A stretch of DNA of 64,000 bases. It comes from Falsochrobactrum shanghaiense (GTDB taxonomy: Bacteria; Pseudomonadota; Alphaproteobacteria; Rhizobiales; Rhizobiaceae). The translations under genes were made by a program, and so were the position numbers. Of the stretch, positions 8,705-17,016 are shown piece after piece (the first letter of the stretch is position 1; each line of letters begins with the position of its first letter). The DNA lies in assembly GCF_003149535.1 (NCBI RefSeq), contig NZ_QGDB01000004.1:312501-376500 (forward strand), in the 5' to 3' direction. The notes below the pieces were generated by a model, which searched no databases, was not told the DNA's origin, and saw only the letters and a list, made by a program, of their open reading frames with translations.

Positions 8705-9499
8705 GTGTTTAAGCAAGCTAAAATGGGAATTATTGCCGCTCTTGTCGCCGTATGCGGTACCCTTCCAGCCCATGCCGAGGAAATCCGCATGGGAGCCGAA
8801 GGTGCCTACGCCCCTTTCAATTATCTGGATCCGAGCGGGCAGCTCAAAGGCTTTGATATCGACGTCGGCAATGCGATCTGTGAAAAACTGAAAGCTGATT
8901 GTGTATGGAGCGCCAACGAGTGGAGCGGGATTATCCCGGCGCTTCAGTCAAAGAAGTTCGACATCATGGCATCATCGATGGCTATAACTGAATCGCGTAT
9001 GCAGCAGGTCAACTTCTCCGATCCGTATTACTACAACACGATGCGGTTTGTTGCCTTGAAGGAACTCGGCCTGAAAGATGTGACGCCCGAAAGTGCCAAG
9101 GGCAAAGTCATAGGCACCCAGACGGGCTCTATCGCAGTCGATGCTTTGCAGCGCTTTTTCCCGGATAATGAGCTAAAGCTCTATCCGACACTGGAAGAAG
9201 CCTTCCTGGATATAGAAAACGGGCGCATCGACCTCTTGCTTGAATCCAAGTTTGCGCTCAGCGACTGGATGAAGAAGGGTGCGGATTGCTGCGAATTTGT
9301 CGGCAAGGAGTTCCTTCTGGATGGAACGCTGGGTGCCGGAATGGCCTTCCGCAAGGATGACGAAGAACTGCGCGCGCGTGTCAACAAGGCACTTGCAGAG
9401 ATCATCCAGGACGGGAGCTACGACAAGATCAGTGCAAAATACTTTGATTTCGACATCAGGGAAAAGCCGAAATTCGCGAGCGAAATCTTCGCGGAGTAG
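8705..9499 (+). CDS. Periplasmic amino acid-binding protein (ABC transporter)
   Basis: A 264-residue type-II solute-binding protein of the lysine/arginine/ornithine family. The signal peptide (hydrophobic core IIAALVAVCGT, cleavage after AHA) is followed by EIRMGAEGAYAPFNYLDPSGQLKGFDIDVG, the family's ligand-binding opening. GTG at 8705 is chosen because AAGGAG ends 8 bases upstream and the signal peptide is then complete. No permease or ATPase follows, so it must pair with a transporter encoded elsewhere. It precedes the M81 peptidase and racemase genes, suggesting an amino acid or small peptide as ligand. Confidence 0.9.
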   Translation: MFKQAKMGIIAALVAVCGTLPAHAEEIRMGAEGAYAPFNYLDPSGQLKGFDIDVGNAICEKLKADCVWSANEWSGIIPALQSKKFDIMASSMAITESRMQQVNFSDPYYYNTMRFVALKELGLKDVTPESAKGKVIGTQTGSIAVDALQRFFPDNELKLYPTLEEAFLDIENGRIDLLLESKFALSDWMKKGADCCEFVGKEFLLDGTLGAGMAFRKDDEELRARVNKALAEIIQDGSYDKISAKYFDFDIREKPKFASEIFAE

Positions 9500-9643
9500 T
9501 TCGTTCCACCCCCACACATAGAGTACCTGATTTGAGACACCACATCAGATCAGGCACTCATTGCGTGTGAGCAAAGTCAATTTTCAGCCATTTCGTTTCG
9601 ACCAACCCAGACTGGTCTTCGCCGACAAAAGAAAGATCGATCC

Positions 9644-11149
9644 GTGTCCTATCGTGTTGCGATCATCGAATTCATCAATGAAAGTAATACTTTCACGCAA
9701 AATCGCACGAGCATCAGTGATTTTCGGGCGTCGCATTATTTCAAGGGCGATGAGATTCCGGCCAATTTCCGAGGCACAGGCTCCGAGGTCGGTGGCGCGA
9801 TAAAGGTCGCGGATGAAAAGGGCTGGACACCTGTTTACATCACCGCAGCCCATGCGGAGCCGAACGGACCAGTGCTTGAAACTGCGCGTCAGGAAATCAC
9901 CGGCGAGTGCCTGCGGCGGCTGAAGCAAGCCGGACCTTTTGACGGCATATTTGTTGCCCTGCATGGGGCCATGGTGACGGAGACGGATCAGGATGGAGAC
10001 AGCCAGTTTCTGCGAGAGATCCGGTCCGTGGTCGGGTATGATGTCCCCATTGCCATCACTCTCGACCTTCACGCGAATACCTTCGATGAACTGGCTGATC
10101 TGGCGCAGATCGCCGTTTCATTCCGGACTTATCCCCATATCGATATGAGTGAGGTCGGGGTCGAGGCCTGTTCTTTGCTGGATCAGGCGATGAAAGGGGA
10201 AGTCGAACCTGCGCTGGCCATTGCGCGCCCACCAATGCTTCTGGGTTGTGATGATGGTCGCACGACAGATAACGGTCCGATGTGCCGCCTGCTCGAAAGT
10301 GCAGGCCGTGAGATGCAGCAACCGGGTATCCTGAATGTGGCGGTCAATGCCGGGTTTACCGATGCTGATGTCTGGGCGGCCGGGCCAAGTGTCATCGTGA
10401 CTTTTGATGGTAAAAGCGTTAGCCGACAAACCGCTTGCGATCTAGCGGGCAAGATGTGTGATGAAATCTGGACCTATAAGGACCAGTGGTCGCAGCCGAT
10501 GCCCCTTGATGAATGTATCCGGCAATTGAAAGAGGCTCGGGGCGCTGAAGGCACGATTGTTGTTGCCGACTTCTCCGACAATCCCGGCTCGGGCGCCTAT
10601 AGCGATTGCACCGCGCTTATTGCAGCGATGCTTCAGGCCGGTGTGACCAATGGCGCCGCAGGCGCGCTTCTCGACCCTGAAGCGGTGGCGGAGATTGCAG
10701 CCAAGGCGATAGGTGAGACTGTCACGGTGACGATTGGCGGCAAGTCCGATCCATCCGTCGGTGGCGGTCCTTTGACGGTGACGGGCCGTGTCATGTCGGT
10801 CAGCGATGGTGCCTTCGTCTTTGAAGGGCCGATGTTCACAGGCCTGCCTGGAACGACCGGAAAAGCCGTGTGCCTGCGTGTGGAGGGAATCGATATAATG
10901 ATCGTGTCGGAACGCATGCAGATGCTCGATCAGAACATCTTCCGTATCGTCGGCATCGAGCCGAAGGAAAAATCCGTTCTGGCGGTTAAGTCGATGCAGC
11001 ATTTCAAAGGCGCGTTCGGCCCGATTGCATCACAGATCATCGTTACCGATGCTGGCGGTCTGAGCTCACCGGATCTGTCGAGACGGATCTATGCTCGCCT
11101 GCGTCGTCCGGTTTTCCCTCTGGATACACTGCCGGGGCAGCATCAGTAG
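9644..11149 (+). CDS. M81 family metallopeptidase (microcystinase C/MlrC-like)
   Basis: A 501-residue cytoplasmic metalloenzyme with the DUF1485/M81 N-terminal domain and the MlrC C-terminal domain. Family features are IIEFINESNTF near the start, ITLDLHANT (metal-binding Asp and His), FRTYPHIDM, and DFSDNPGSGAYSD in the second half. The start is GTG (VSYRVAIIEF) with only a weak ribosome site. Known MlrC cleaves a linear tetrapeptide; most relatives have unknown substrates. Here it lies between an amino-acid binding protein and an N-acylamino-acid racemase homologue, so a role in releasing or deacylating unusual peptides or N-acyl amino acids is an attractive inference. Confidence 0.9.
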   Translation: MSYRVAIIEFINESNTFTQNRTSISDFRASHYFKGDEIPANFRGTGSEVGGAIKVADEKGWTPVYITAAHAEPNGPVLETARQEITGECLRRLKQAGPFDGIFVALHGAMVTETDQDGDSQFLREIRSVVGYDVPIAITLDLHANTFDELADLAQIAVSFRTYPHIDMSEVGVEACSLLDQAMKGEVEPALAIARPPMLLGCDDGRTTDNGPMCRLLESAGREMQQPGILNVAVNAGFTDADVWAAGPSVIVTFDGKSVSRQTACDLAGKMCDEIWTYKDQWSQPMPLDECIRQLKEARGAEGTIVVADFSDNPGSGAYSDCTALIAAMLQAGVTNGAAGALLDPEAVAEIAAKAIGETVTVTIGGKSDPSVGGGPLTVTGRVMSVSDGAFVFEGPMFTGLPGTTGKAVCLRVEGIDIMIVSERMQMLDQNIFRIVGIEPKEKSVLAVKSMQHFKGAFGPIASQIIVTDAGGLSSPDLSRRIYARLRRPVFPLDTLPGQHQ

Positions 11150-11287
11150 GAGTGCGGTCGAATCTATTGGACTTTTGCCAGCGAACAGGGAATTTAATTG
11201 GGCCGAGGAGGACAATCAGGATGACGTTCCGTCACCATGAAACTCCTGAACCCGATCGATTATTTGTACTCACGGATGGAGTATCCA

Positions 11288-12421
11288 ATGCACACAACGC
11301 CAATTTTCGCCGGGTTGAAAATCGAAGCGGCTGAAATACGGGTCATACGTCTGCCGCTGCTCGTGCCTTTCGTGATTTCTACCGGAACAATGACCGAAAA
11401 GATCATTCCGATCCTTACTCTGCGGGCTGAGGGTCTGGAAGGCTATGCCGAAGGCGTGATGGATCCGTTGCCGGATTATCTGGAAGAAACCATCTCCGGT
11501 TCGCTCTCTTTCCTGCGCGACGTTCTGCTGCCGCAAATCGTTGGGAAACGCTTCGCTGGCCCGGCGGATCTTTTCGCAATCCTTGATCCGTGGCGCGGAC
11601 ACAGAATGAGCAAGGCCATGGTCGAAATGGCCGTGTGGGACCTGTGGGCGAAAGCACTGAACCTGCCGTTGAGCGTTGCGCTTGGTGGCGTTCGCGATGC
11701 GATCGATGTGGGTGTCAGCCTTGGCATTGCCGATATTCCAACGACGGTTGACCGGGTCGCAGCCTCGCTCGATGCCGGTTACAAGCGCGTTAAGCTGAAG
11801 ATCAAGCGCGGTCATGATCTCGCTATGATTGAGGCGGTGCGCGAGCGTTTCCCCGAAGCCAGGCTGACGGTTGACGCCAATACCGACTACCGGCTTTCCG
11901 ACCTGCCGCTTCTCAAGGCTATGGATGCTTTCGCACTCGATTATATCGAACAGCCACTGGCTTTCGACGACATTACCGATCATGTCCATGTACAGGAAAA
12001 GCTGCTGACTGCCATCTGCCTGGATGAGAGCATCCGCTCTTCGGTGGATGCCCGCAAGGCGCTTGTCGCAAGAGCTTGCCGTGTCATCAATATCAAGGTG
12101 GGCCGCGTCGGTGGGCATAGTGCATCACGCGCAATTCACGATGTCTGCGCAGCCTTTGATGTGCCTGTATGGTGCGGCGGAATGCTTGAAGCAGGCATTG
12201 GTCGGGCGCATAATATTCACCTGTCCACATTGCCAAATTTCACCAAGCCGGGGGACACATCGTCCGCCAGCCGCTACTTCCCGCGCGATATTGTCAACGA
12301 GCCGCTGGAAGCCGAAAACGGCCGAATGGCCGTTCCCAGGCACGGTCCGGGTATCGGTGTGACCCTGGACCATGCATTTCTCGATACGGTCACCAGCCAT
12401 CGCGAGGATTTCGTCGCATGA
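11288..12421 (+). CDS. Enolase-superfamily N-acylamino acid racemase / dipeptide epimerase-like protein
   Basis: A 377-residue muconate-lactonizing subgroup enzyme. The catalytic KxK is in KLKIKRG, the metal ligands are in VDANTDY, YIEQPL and LDESI, and the opposing Lys is in INIKVGRVGG, so both acid-base lysines needed for racemisation are present. The capping domain starts AAEIRVIRLPLLVPFVIS. I use the ATG at 11288, with GGATGGAG at 11274-11281; ATGs at 11237 and 11276 would add extra residues. Its stop overlaps the GNAT start (ATGA). A racemase plus GNAT acyltransferase pair is the known arrangement of the N-succinylamino-acid D-to-L conversion pathway, which supports this call over o-succinylbenzoate synthase; no menaquinone genes are nearby. 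Confidence 0.8.
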   Translation: MHTTPIFAGLKIEAAEIRVIRLPLLVPFVISTGTMTEKIIPILTLRAEGLEGYAEGVMDPLPDYLEETISGSLSFLRDVLLPQIVGKRFAGPADLFAILDPWRGHRMSKAMVEMAVWDLWAKALNLPLSVALGGVRDAIDVGVSLGIADIPTTVDRVAASLDAGYKRVKLKIKRGHDLAMIEAVRERFPEARLTVDANTDYRLSDLPLLKAMDAFALDYIEQPLAFDDITDHVHVQEKLLTAICLDESIRSSVDARKALVARACRVINIKVGRVGGHSASRAIHDVCAAFDVPVWCGGMLEAGIGRAHNIHLSTLPNFTKPGDTSSASRYFPRDIVNEPLEAENGRMAVPRHGPGIGVTLDHAFLDTVTSHREDFVA

Positions 12422-13122
12422 GCGAAATATTGGTCCGTGAACTCGCCTCTCTCGACGAGATGAAGGATTCGGAGACCGTGCAACGGCTGGTATGGGGAGA
12501 AGACGACCCTGTCGATGCCTCCGACCTGTTGCTTGCGATCCAGCACGAAGGCGGCCTTGTCGCCGGAGCGTTCGATGGCGGGAAGATGATAGGCTTCATC
12601 TTTGGTTTCCCAAGTGCAACGCCGGGCGTCCAGCATTCTCACCGTCTGGCGGTTCTTCCGGAAGCAAGAGGCTTGAAGCTTGGTGCGCGGATGAAGTGGT
12701 TCCAGCGTGATTGGTGCCTTGCGAGAGGCATTACACATGTGCGCTGGACCTATGATCCGATCCGGGCGGTCAATGCCCGTCTGAACATTGCGAGCCTCGC
12801 GGCCACATCGTCTATCTATCATGTCAATTATTACGGCCCTATGGTCGGTATCAATGCTGGCCTGCCTTCGGACAGAATCGTGGCTGACTGGCAATTGGAC
12901 GATCCGCGTGTGGAAGCTCGATCTCAAGGCCGGAAACTTGAGTTTCCCGCAGATGCTCGACGTGTGAAAATACCGGGCGACATCGACCATCTGCTTGCAA
13001 CTGATCCGGCAGAAGCGATGAATGCAAGACTGTCGCTTCGCGAGCAGCTTGTGGCTGCCTTCGGCGAAGGTAAGCGTATTGTTGGATTCGATCTCCAGAC
13101 CATGGAGTACTTATTGGTTTAA
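12418..13122 (+). CDS. GNAT family N-acyltransferase (predicted amino acid N-acyltransferase)
   Basis: A 234-residue acyl-CoA-dependent transferase. The central acyl-CoA-binding core is visible: GFIFGFPS, then HSHRLAVLPEARGLKLGARMKWFQRDWCLARGI with the Q/RxxGxG/A-like loop, followed by WTYDPIRAVNARLNIASLAA. The C-terminal part is specific to the subfamily that sits beside NSAR/OSBS-like enolases. In the characterised Geobacillus-type pathway the partner acyltransferase succinylates D-amino acids before racemisation. The start overlaps the racemase stop by 4 bases. Substrate assignment is from context only. Confidence 0.82.
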   Translation: MSEILVRELASLDEMKDSETVQRLVWGEDDPVDASDLLLAIQHEGGLVAGAFDGGKMIGFIFGFPSATPGVQHSHRLAVLPEARGLKLGARMKWFQRDWCLARGITHVRWTYDPIRAVNARLNIASLAATSSIYHVNYYGPMVGINAGLPSDRIVADWQLDDPRVEARSQGRKLEFPADARRVKIPGDIDHLLATDPAEAMNARLSLREQLVAAFGEGKRIVGFDLQTMEYLLV

Positions 13123-13137
13123 GCTGATAGCTTAAAC
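13117..13137 (+). terminator. Hairpin overlapping the GNAT stop codon
   Basis: GTTTAAGCT-GAT-AGCTTAAAC has perfect 9-base arms around a 3-base loop. It includes the TAA stop of the GNAT gene and runs into the palindromic repeat that follows. There is no strong T-tract, so termination would be Rho-assisted or rely on the adjoining repeat. Confidence 0.45.
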
Positions 13138-13244
13138 TAGAGCGGTTCCTGTTTAAACGGAATCATCGGAACCGCTCTATCTATTTGTTTTTACGCATTA
13201 TCCGGACGCAAAACCGTTTCACACTTTTGCTGGAAATGCTCTAG
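13137..13244. repeat. 108-bp palindromic interspersed repeat, copy 1
   Basis: Bounded by CTAGAGC and GCTCTAG (perfect 7-base terminal inverted repeats). It contains an 11-base stem (AGAGCGGTTCC / GGAACCGCTCT) and a second half with TTTTTACGCATTATCCGG and ACTTTTGCTGGAAATG. A second copy of identical length, differing at about five positions, lies at 44542-44649. This resembles the small palindromic repeats found in many rhizobial and Brucella genomes. No coding capacity. The rest of the gap to 13475 has a promoter/operator near its right end and otherwise nothing I recognise. Confidence 0.85.
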
Positions 13245-13437
13245 ACGCGAGTCGGATACGGCGTTCGTCACCACGACCTGGTTTCATATCAGGAATCGAC
13301 GACCGCATGCCGCGCTTGCGTGCCTGTCCCATTCTGGCCCGCTGGTCGGCACGGATATTTCCAGCGTTATGTGCCTTCTCGCCGTTATGCCGACTGCTGT
13401 GAAAAAGAAAAACAAAGGGGTTATTGACATCCAAACT

Positions 13438-13452
13438 GACATGTTACATGTC
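13438..13452. promoter_or_regulatory. 15-bp palindromic operator, site 1
   Basis: GACATGTTACATGTC is a perfect palindrome about T13445. TTGACA lies just upstream at 13424-13429, so the site covers the core promoter of the sugar ABC operon. Near-identical sites precede the genes at 21551 and 24516. The FadR/FCD-type GntR regulator encoded at 20809 is the likely binder. Confidence 0.7.
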
Positions 13453-13475
13453 TATTTAGGAAATGGGAGGAAACC

Positions 13476-14822
13476 ATGCGAAACTATCTTCTGGGCGCTA
13501 CCGCCCTGTGTGTTATTGCCTTGTCCAGTCCGGCTTCGGCTGCCTGTTCGGATGCTGATCGCGTCGAGATTACATGGTCCACGATTGCCGGTTTTTACAC
13601 CGACGCCATGGCGCAGCTCGTCAACGACTTTCAGGAAAAGGAATGCGCCAAGGTCAATGTCATCAACATCGATAATTCCCAGCTCTATAACAAGCAGGTT
13701 ATCGAGATGGTGGGGCAGACCGGCGCCTATGATGTCGTGACGCTCAACAATGCGGAATATGCGGAATTTGCTGAGAACGGCTTTATCTTGCCGATGACGG
13801 ACTTCCTCAAAGACCAGCAGAACATCGTCGATGATATTCATCCCACCCTTGCCAACATGACAATCCGCTACAAGGGCGATCTGTGGGGTCTTCCTTATTA
13901 TACCTATTCATCGGGCTTCTTCTATCGCGCGGATCTTTGGGAAGATCCAACGGAGCAGGCGGCATTCAAGGCCAAGTATGGCTATGATCTTGCGAAGCCT
14001 GCCGACTGGAAGCAGCATCGCGATATGGCCGAGTTTTTCACGCGTAAGGCAGGTGAAGAACTCAAGGGAGAAGTTCTGAAGAAGGACTTCTACGGCGTTG
14101 GGCTTATGGCCGGTCGTTTTCCCGATATTCAGGACGAATTGTCGGCACCCTTGTGGGGCATGAAGTCCGACTGGCTCGACAACGAAGGCAAGGTTCCTGT
14201 CGACGATGTGGAGAAAATCCTCTCCGATTATATCGAGCTCTTGAAATTCGCGCCTCCTGCGGCTTTGACCGTCACTTATGACGGTGTGATGAACCAGATG
14301 CGCGACGGCCAGATTGCGATGACGCATAATTTTTTCCTCGACCAGTGGCCGAATGCGGTCAAAACCGAGGAGAGCGTGCCCGGAGCGAAAATGGCCGTCG
14401 CGGAGGCGCCGGGCAAAATGTCATATGTCGGCGGCTTCCTTCTGGCGGTTTCGTCGAGTTCCGCGAATCCGGATATGGCAATGAAGTTCATCTCCTATAT
14501 CGGCGGGCCGGAAGCGCAGGCGAAGTTTGCGTCCTATGGCGGCGCGACGACACTGATGTCGATCCTCACCGATCCGAAGTTCCAGACGCCTGAAGCGCGC
14601 AAGACCAACGGCGAATATGCAACGCTCGCCAAAGTTTTCGAGAGCATGAACGGTTTCACGTCCAATCTCGTATCCTCACCATTCGGCGCCAAGATCTACA
14701 ACACGATGCAAATCCCATTGCAATCAGCGGCGGCTGGTCAGTTGAGCGCACGGCAGGCGGCTGAAAGCCTTGCGGCTGAAGTCGAAAAGATCTGCGGCGG
14801 TCCTTGCCCCATCGGTAAGTAA
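13476..14822 (+). CDS. Sugar ABC transporter substrate-binding protein
   Basis: A 448-residue family-1 extracellular solute-binding protein. The signal peptide is MRNYLLGATALCVIALSSPASA, with cleavage before ACSDADRVEI. The mature chain has the large two-lobe form typical of maltose/polyol binders (for example WGLPYYTYSSGFFYRADLW and the C-terminal hinge region). Two Cys near the C-terminus (CGGPC) may form a disulfide. GGGAGG is 6 bases before the ATG. First gene of an operon running to 21483, with two permeases, a small membrane protein and two ATPases behind it. Confidence 0.93.
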   Translation: MRNYLLGATALCVIALSSPASAACSDADRVEITWSTIAGFYTDAMAQLVNDFQEKECAKVNVINIDNSQLYNKQVIEMVGQTGAYDVVTLNNAEYAEFAENGFILPMTDFLKDQQNIVDDIHPTLANMTIRYKGDLWGLPYYTYSSGFFYRADLWEDPTEQAAFKAKYGYDLAKPADWKQHRDMAEFFTRKAGEELKGEVLKKDFYGVGLMAGRFPDIQDELSAPLWGMKSDWLDNEGKVPVDDVEKILSDYIELLKFAPPAALTVTYDGVMNQMRDGQIAMTHNFFLDQWPNAVKTEESVPGAKMAVAEAPGKMSYVGGFLLAVSSSSANPDMAMKFISYIGGPEAQAKFASYGGATTLMSILTDPKFQTPEARKTNGEYATLAKVFESMNGFTSNLVSSPFGAKIYNTMQIPLQSAAAGQLSARQAAESLAAEVEKICGGPCPIGK

Positions 14823-14992
14823 AACAAGATCGTTGTCGGAATAAGCACCGGCAACGGGTCAACCGGTATGTTTCGTGGAAGCAGCGAGCCTTCCTGCCGA
14901 AATGTCCAATATCTATCCGGAGCGGCTTCCGTCCGACGGCACTTGCGATCCGCTTCGGTACCCCTATTCAGAAAACAGTCTGGATTCCTGTC

Positions 14993-15907
14993 ATGAACAG
15001 TTATCACGCCCCGCCTGCAAAGGTGGCGTCCGACCGTGCTTTTTCGGTCCTGCTTATCGTTCCTGCGATGCTGGTCATCGTTATCTTCGCGCTATTGCCG
15101 CTTTATTATGCGGTGGATGTATCTTTCCGGTTTGCCGATCTCTCGCGCGGTAAACTGGGGGATTATGTCGGGCTCGACAATTTCCGCACCATATTTGCCG
15201 ATCAGGCCTTCTGGGCTGCGGCCTGGATCACGCTGAAATTCACCGTCGTATCGGTCGGCCTGCAAATGTCGCTCGGCATCGCGATAGCCTTCCTCATCCA
15301 TGGAGCCACTTACGGCAAGGGTCTCATCCGGTCGATCATGATCCTGCCTCTGGCGACATCGGCTGCCGTGACGGGTCTGTTCTGGCGTTATCTTTATGAT
15401 ACGCAATTTGGCGTGGTGAACTGGGTGCTGGGCGCGTTCGGCCTGCCGGAGCCCAACTGGCTCGGCGATTTCAATATCGCGCTCTGGTCGGTCATTATTT
15501 TTGACGTCTGGCAATGGACGCCCTTTGTTGCCCTGATCGTGCTGGCCGGGCTTCAGGCGCTGCCGAAGGAACCGTTCGAAGCCGCCGAACTGGACGGCGC
15601 ATCCACATGGCGCGTCCTGCGCACGCTGACCTTTCCATTGCTCAAGCCGGTTCTGTTCCTCATCCTCGTGCTGCGGACCATAGATTGCGTTCGTCTCTAT
15701 GATGCGGTCGCTGTGCTGACCCAGGGCGGTCCGGGCACCTCGACGGAAACCATGACATTTTATCTCTACCGCACCGGCCTCAAGCTTTTCCGCATGGACT
15801 ACGCTTCGACCATGGCTGTCTTTTTCCTTTACGTGATGCTGGTGGCGTCGATTTTCGCGCTCAAACCTTTGCTCAAGCAGTTCACCGATCGTGCAGGGGA
15901 GGCATGA
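14993..15907 (+). CDS. Sugar ABC transporter permease (MalF-like)
   Basis: A 304-residue inner-membrane permease with six predicted hydrophobic segments. The EAA loop is EPFEAAELDGASTWRVLRTLTFPLLKP. The N-terminal segment LLIVPAMLVIVIFALLPLYYAVDVSF is the usual first membrane helix. It is separated from the binding protein by 170 bases with no recognisable gene, and its stop lies one base before the next permease start. A partner of the MalG-like permease, forming the translocation pore. Confidence 0.93.
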   Translation: MNSYHAPPAKVASDRAFSVLLIVPAMLVIVIFALLPLYYAVDVSFRFADLSRGKLGDYVGLDNFRTIFADQAFWAAAWITLKFTVVSVGLQMSLGIAIAFLIHGATYGKGLIRSIMILPLATSAAVTGLFWRYLYDTQFGVVNWVLGAFGLPEPNWLGDFNIALWSVIIFDVWQWTPFVALIVLAGLQALPKEPFEAAELDGASTWRVLRTLTFPLLKPVLFLILVLRTIDCVRLYDAVAVLTQGGPGTSTETMTFYLYRTGLKLFRMDYASTMAVFFLYVMLVASIFALKPLLKQFTDRAGEA

Positions 15908-15908
15908 G

Positions 15909-16769
15909 ATGTTGCAACACAAGACATCACCACTGAAAGAAATTCTCCGCTATGCGGCGATCCTCGTTGTGCTCCTGTTCTTTTTCTTTCCGATTTTCTG
16001 GATGTTGCTGACGAGCTTCAAGCCGGAAGCGGCGATCATGGTGTCGCCGCCCCGGTTCTTCTTCACGCCGACACTGGAAAACTATCAGCATGCGCTCTTT
16101 GACAAGGGTTTCCTTTTCTATGTGCGCAATACGCTCATCATTTCGGTGATCTCGACTGCAATCGTGATCGTTGTCGGCTCGCTCGCGGCGTATAGCTTCG
16201 CACGTTATAATGTTGGCGACGGCCATGTGCTGTTCTTCATCCTGTCCACCAAGATGATGCCGGCCATTGCGGTGATCCTGCCCTACTTCCTGATCTTCCG
16301 CGATATAGGGCGCACCGGCTTTGGCAAGTTCATGCATCTGGGACTCGACCAGCATGGCGCATTGATCGTGTCCTATGTGATGTTCAATCTGCCGTTCGCC
16401 ATCTGGCTTCTGGTCAGCTTCTTTCAGGATATTCCGCGTGAACTGGAGCAGTCGGCGCGAATGGACGGCCTTAGCCGCCTGAAAGTGCTGCGCAAGGTGA
16501 CCCTGCCGCTGGCTGCACCCGGCATTGCCGTGACCACGGTTTTCACCCTGATCTTCTGCTGGAACGAGTTTCTCTTCGCCTATATTCTCACCCGCAAATT
16601 TGCTTCCACGGTGACAGTCGGCGTCGAAAGCTTCTTCACCTTGCAGGGCATCCTCTGGGGCCCCGTCGCCGCAGCGGCAACAATCTCGGTGGCGCCGATG
16701 CTTCTCTTCGTTCTTTTGATGCAGCGCTATATGGTCCGTGGACTGACCTTCGGCGCGGTGAGGGGGTAA
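15909..16769 (+). CDS. Sugar ABC transporter permease (MalG-like)
   Basis: A 286-residue permease with six hydrophobic segments. The EAA loop is IPRELEQSARMDGLSRLKVLRKVTLPLAAPG, and an FPIFWMLLTSFKP opening is typical of MalG homologues. The ATG at 15909 is preceded by GGGGAGG. It ends 2 bases before the small membrane protein gene, so the whole set is translated as one operon. Confidence 0.93.
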   Translation: MLQHKTSPLKEILRYAAILVVLLFFFFPIFWMLLTSFKPEAAIMVSPPRFFFTPTLENYQHALFDKGFLFYVRNTLIISVISTAIVIVVGSLAAYSFARYNVGDGHVLFFILSTKMMPAIAVILPYFLIFRDIGRTGFGKFMHLGLDQHGALIVSYVMFNLPFAIWLLVSFFQDIPRELEQSARMDGLSRLKVLRKVTLPLAAPGIAVTTVFTLIFCWNEFLFAYILTRKFASTVTVGVESFFTLQGILWGPVAAAATISVAPMLLFVLLMQRYMVRGLTFGAVRG

Positions 16770-16771
16770 CG

Positions 16772-17014
16772 ATGTCTTTTTCACAAATCTGGGACACCGG
16801 CTTCAAATCCATCATGATCTATATCGGCGTCGTCTTCGCGTGGCTTTGCTTTCTTGAAGCAAATTTCCCCGACCGTGGGGTCTCCGTCACGATCATGAAT
16901 ATCGTTGCCGCAGTCCTTGCTATAGGCTTCTTCGTCTTCGCCCGCCAGCGCTGCCTCAAGGAGCGCGCACTGGCTGAAGCGGAAATCGCTGCCCTCCTGA
17001 AAGAGGTGGACTGA
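16772..17014 (+). CDS. Small inner-membrane protein of the sugar ABC operon
   Basis: An 80-residue protein with two hydrophobic segments (about residues 14-29 and 41-56) and a charged C-terminal helix rich in Glu, Ala, Lys and Arg. I do not recognise a named family. It lies between the second permease and the first ATPase with spacings of 2 bases on each side, so it is a true operon member. Rhizobial glycerol importers with paired ATPases carry a small membrane protein at the corresponding place, which suggests an accessory or assembly role for this one. No catalytic motif is visible. Confidence 0.75.
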   Translation: MSFSQIWDTGFKSIMIYIGVVFAWLCFLEANFPDRGVSVTIMNIVAAVLAIGFFVFARQRCLKERALAEAEIAALLKEVD

Positions 17015-17016
17015 CC

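Noticed and set aside
11221-11334. Short frame (about 37 codons) with GAGGAGGAC upstream, overlapping the racemase start in another frame
   Set aside because: The ribosome site is good, but the product has no features, and the frame ends inside the racemase gene. A leader peptide is possible but unsupported.
13219-13434. 71-codon minus-strand frame with an Arg-rich product before the sugar ABC operon
   Set aside because: It runs through the 108-bp repeat, has no ribosome site and no recognisable domain.
15092-15922. 276-codon minus-strand frame opposite the MalF-like permease
   Set aside because: Product rich in His, Gln and Arg, typical of antisense frames in GC-rich genes.
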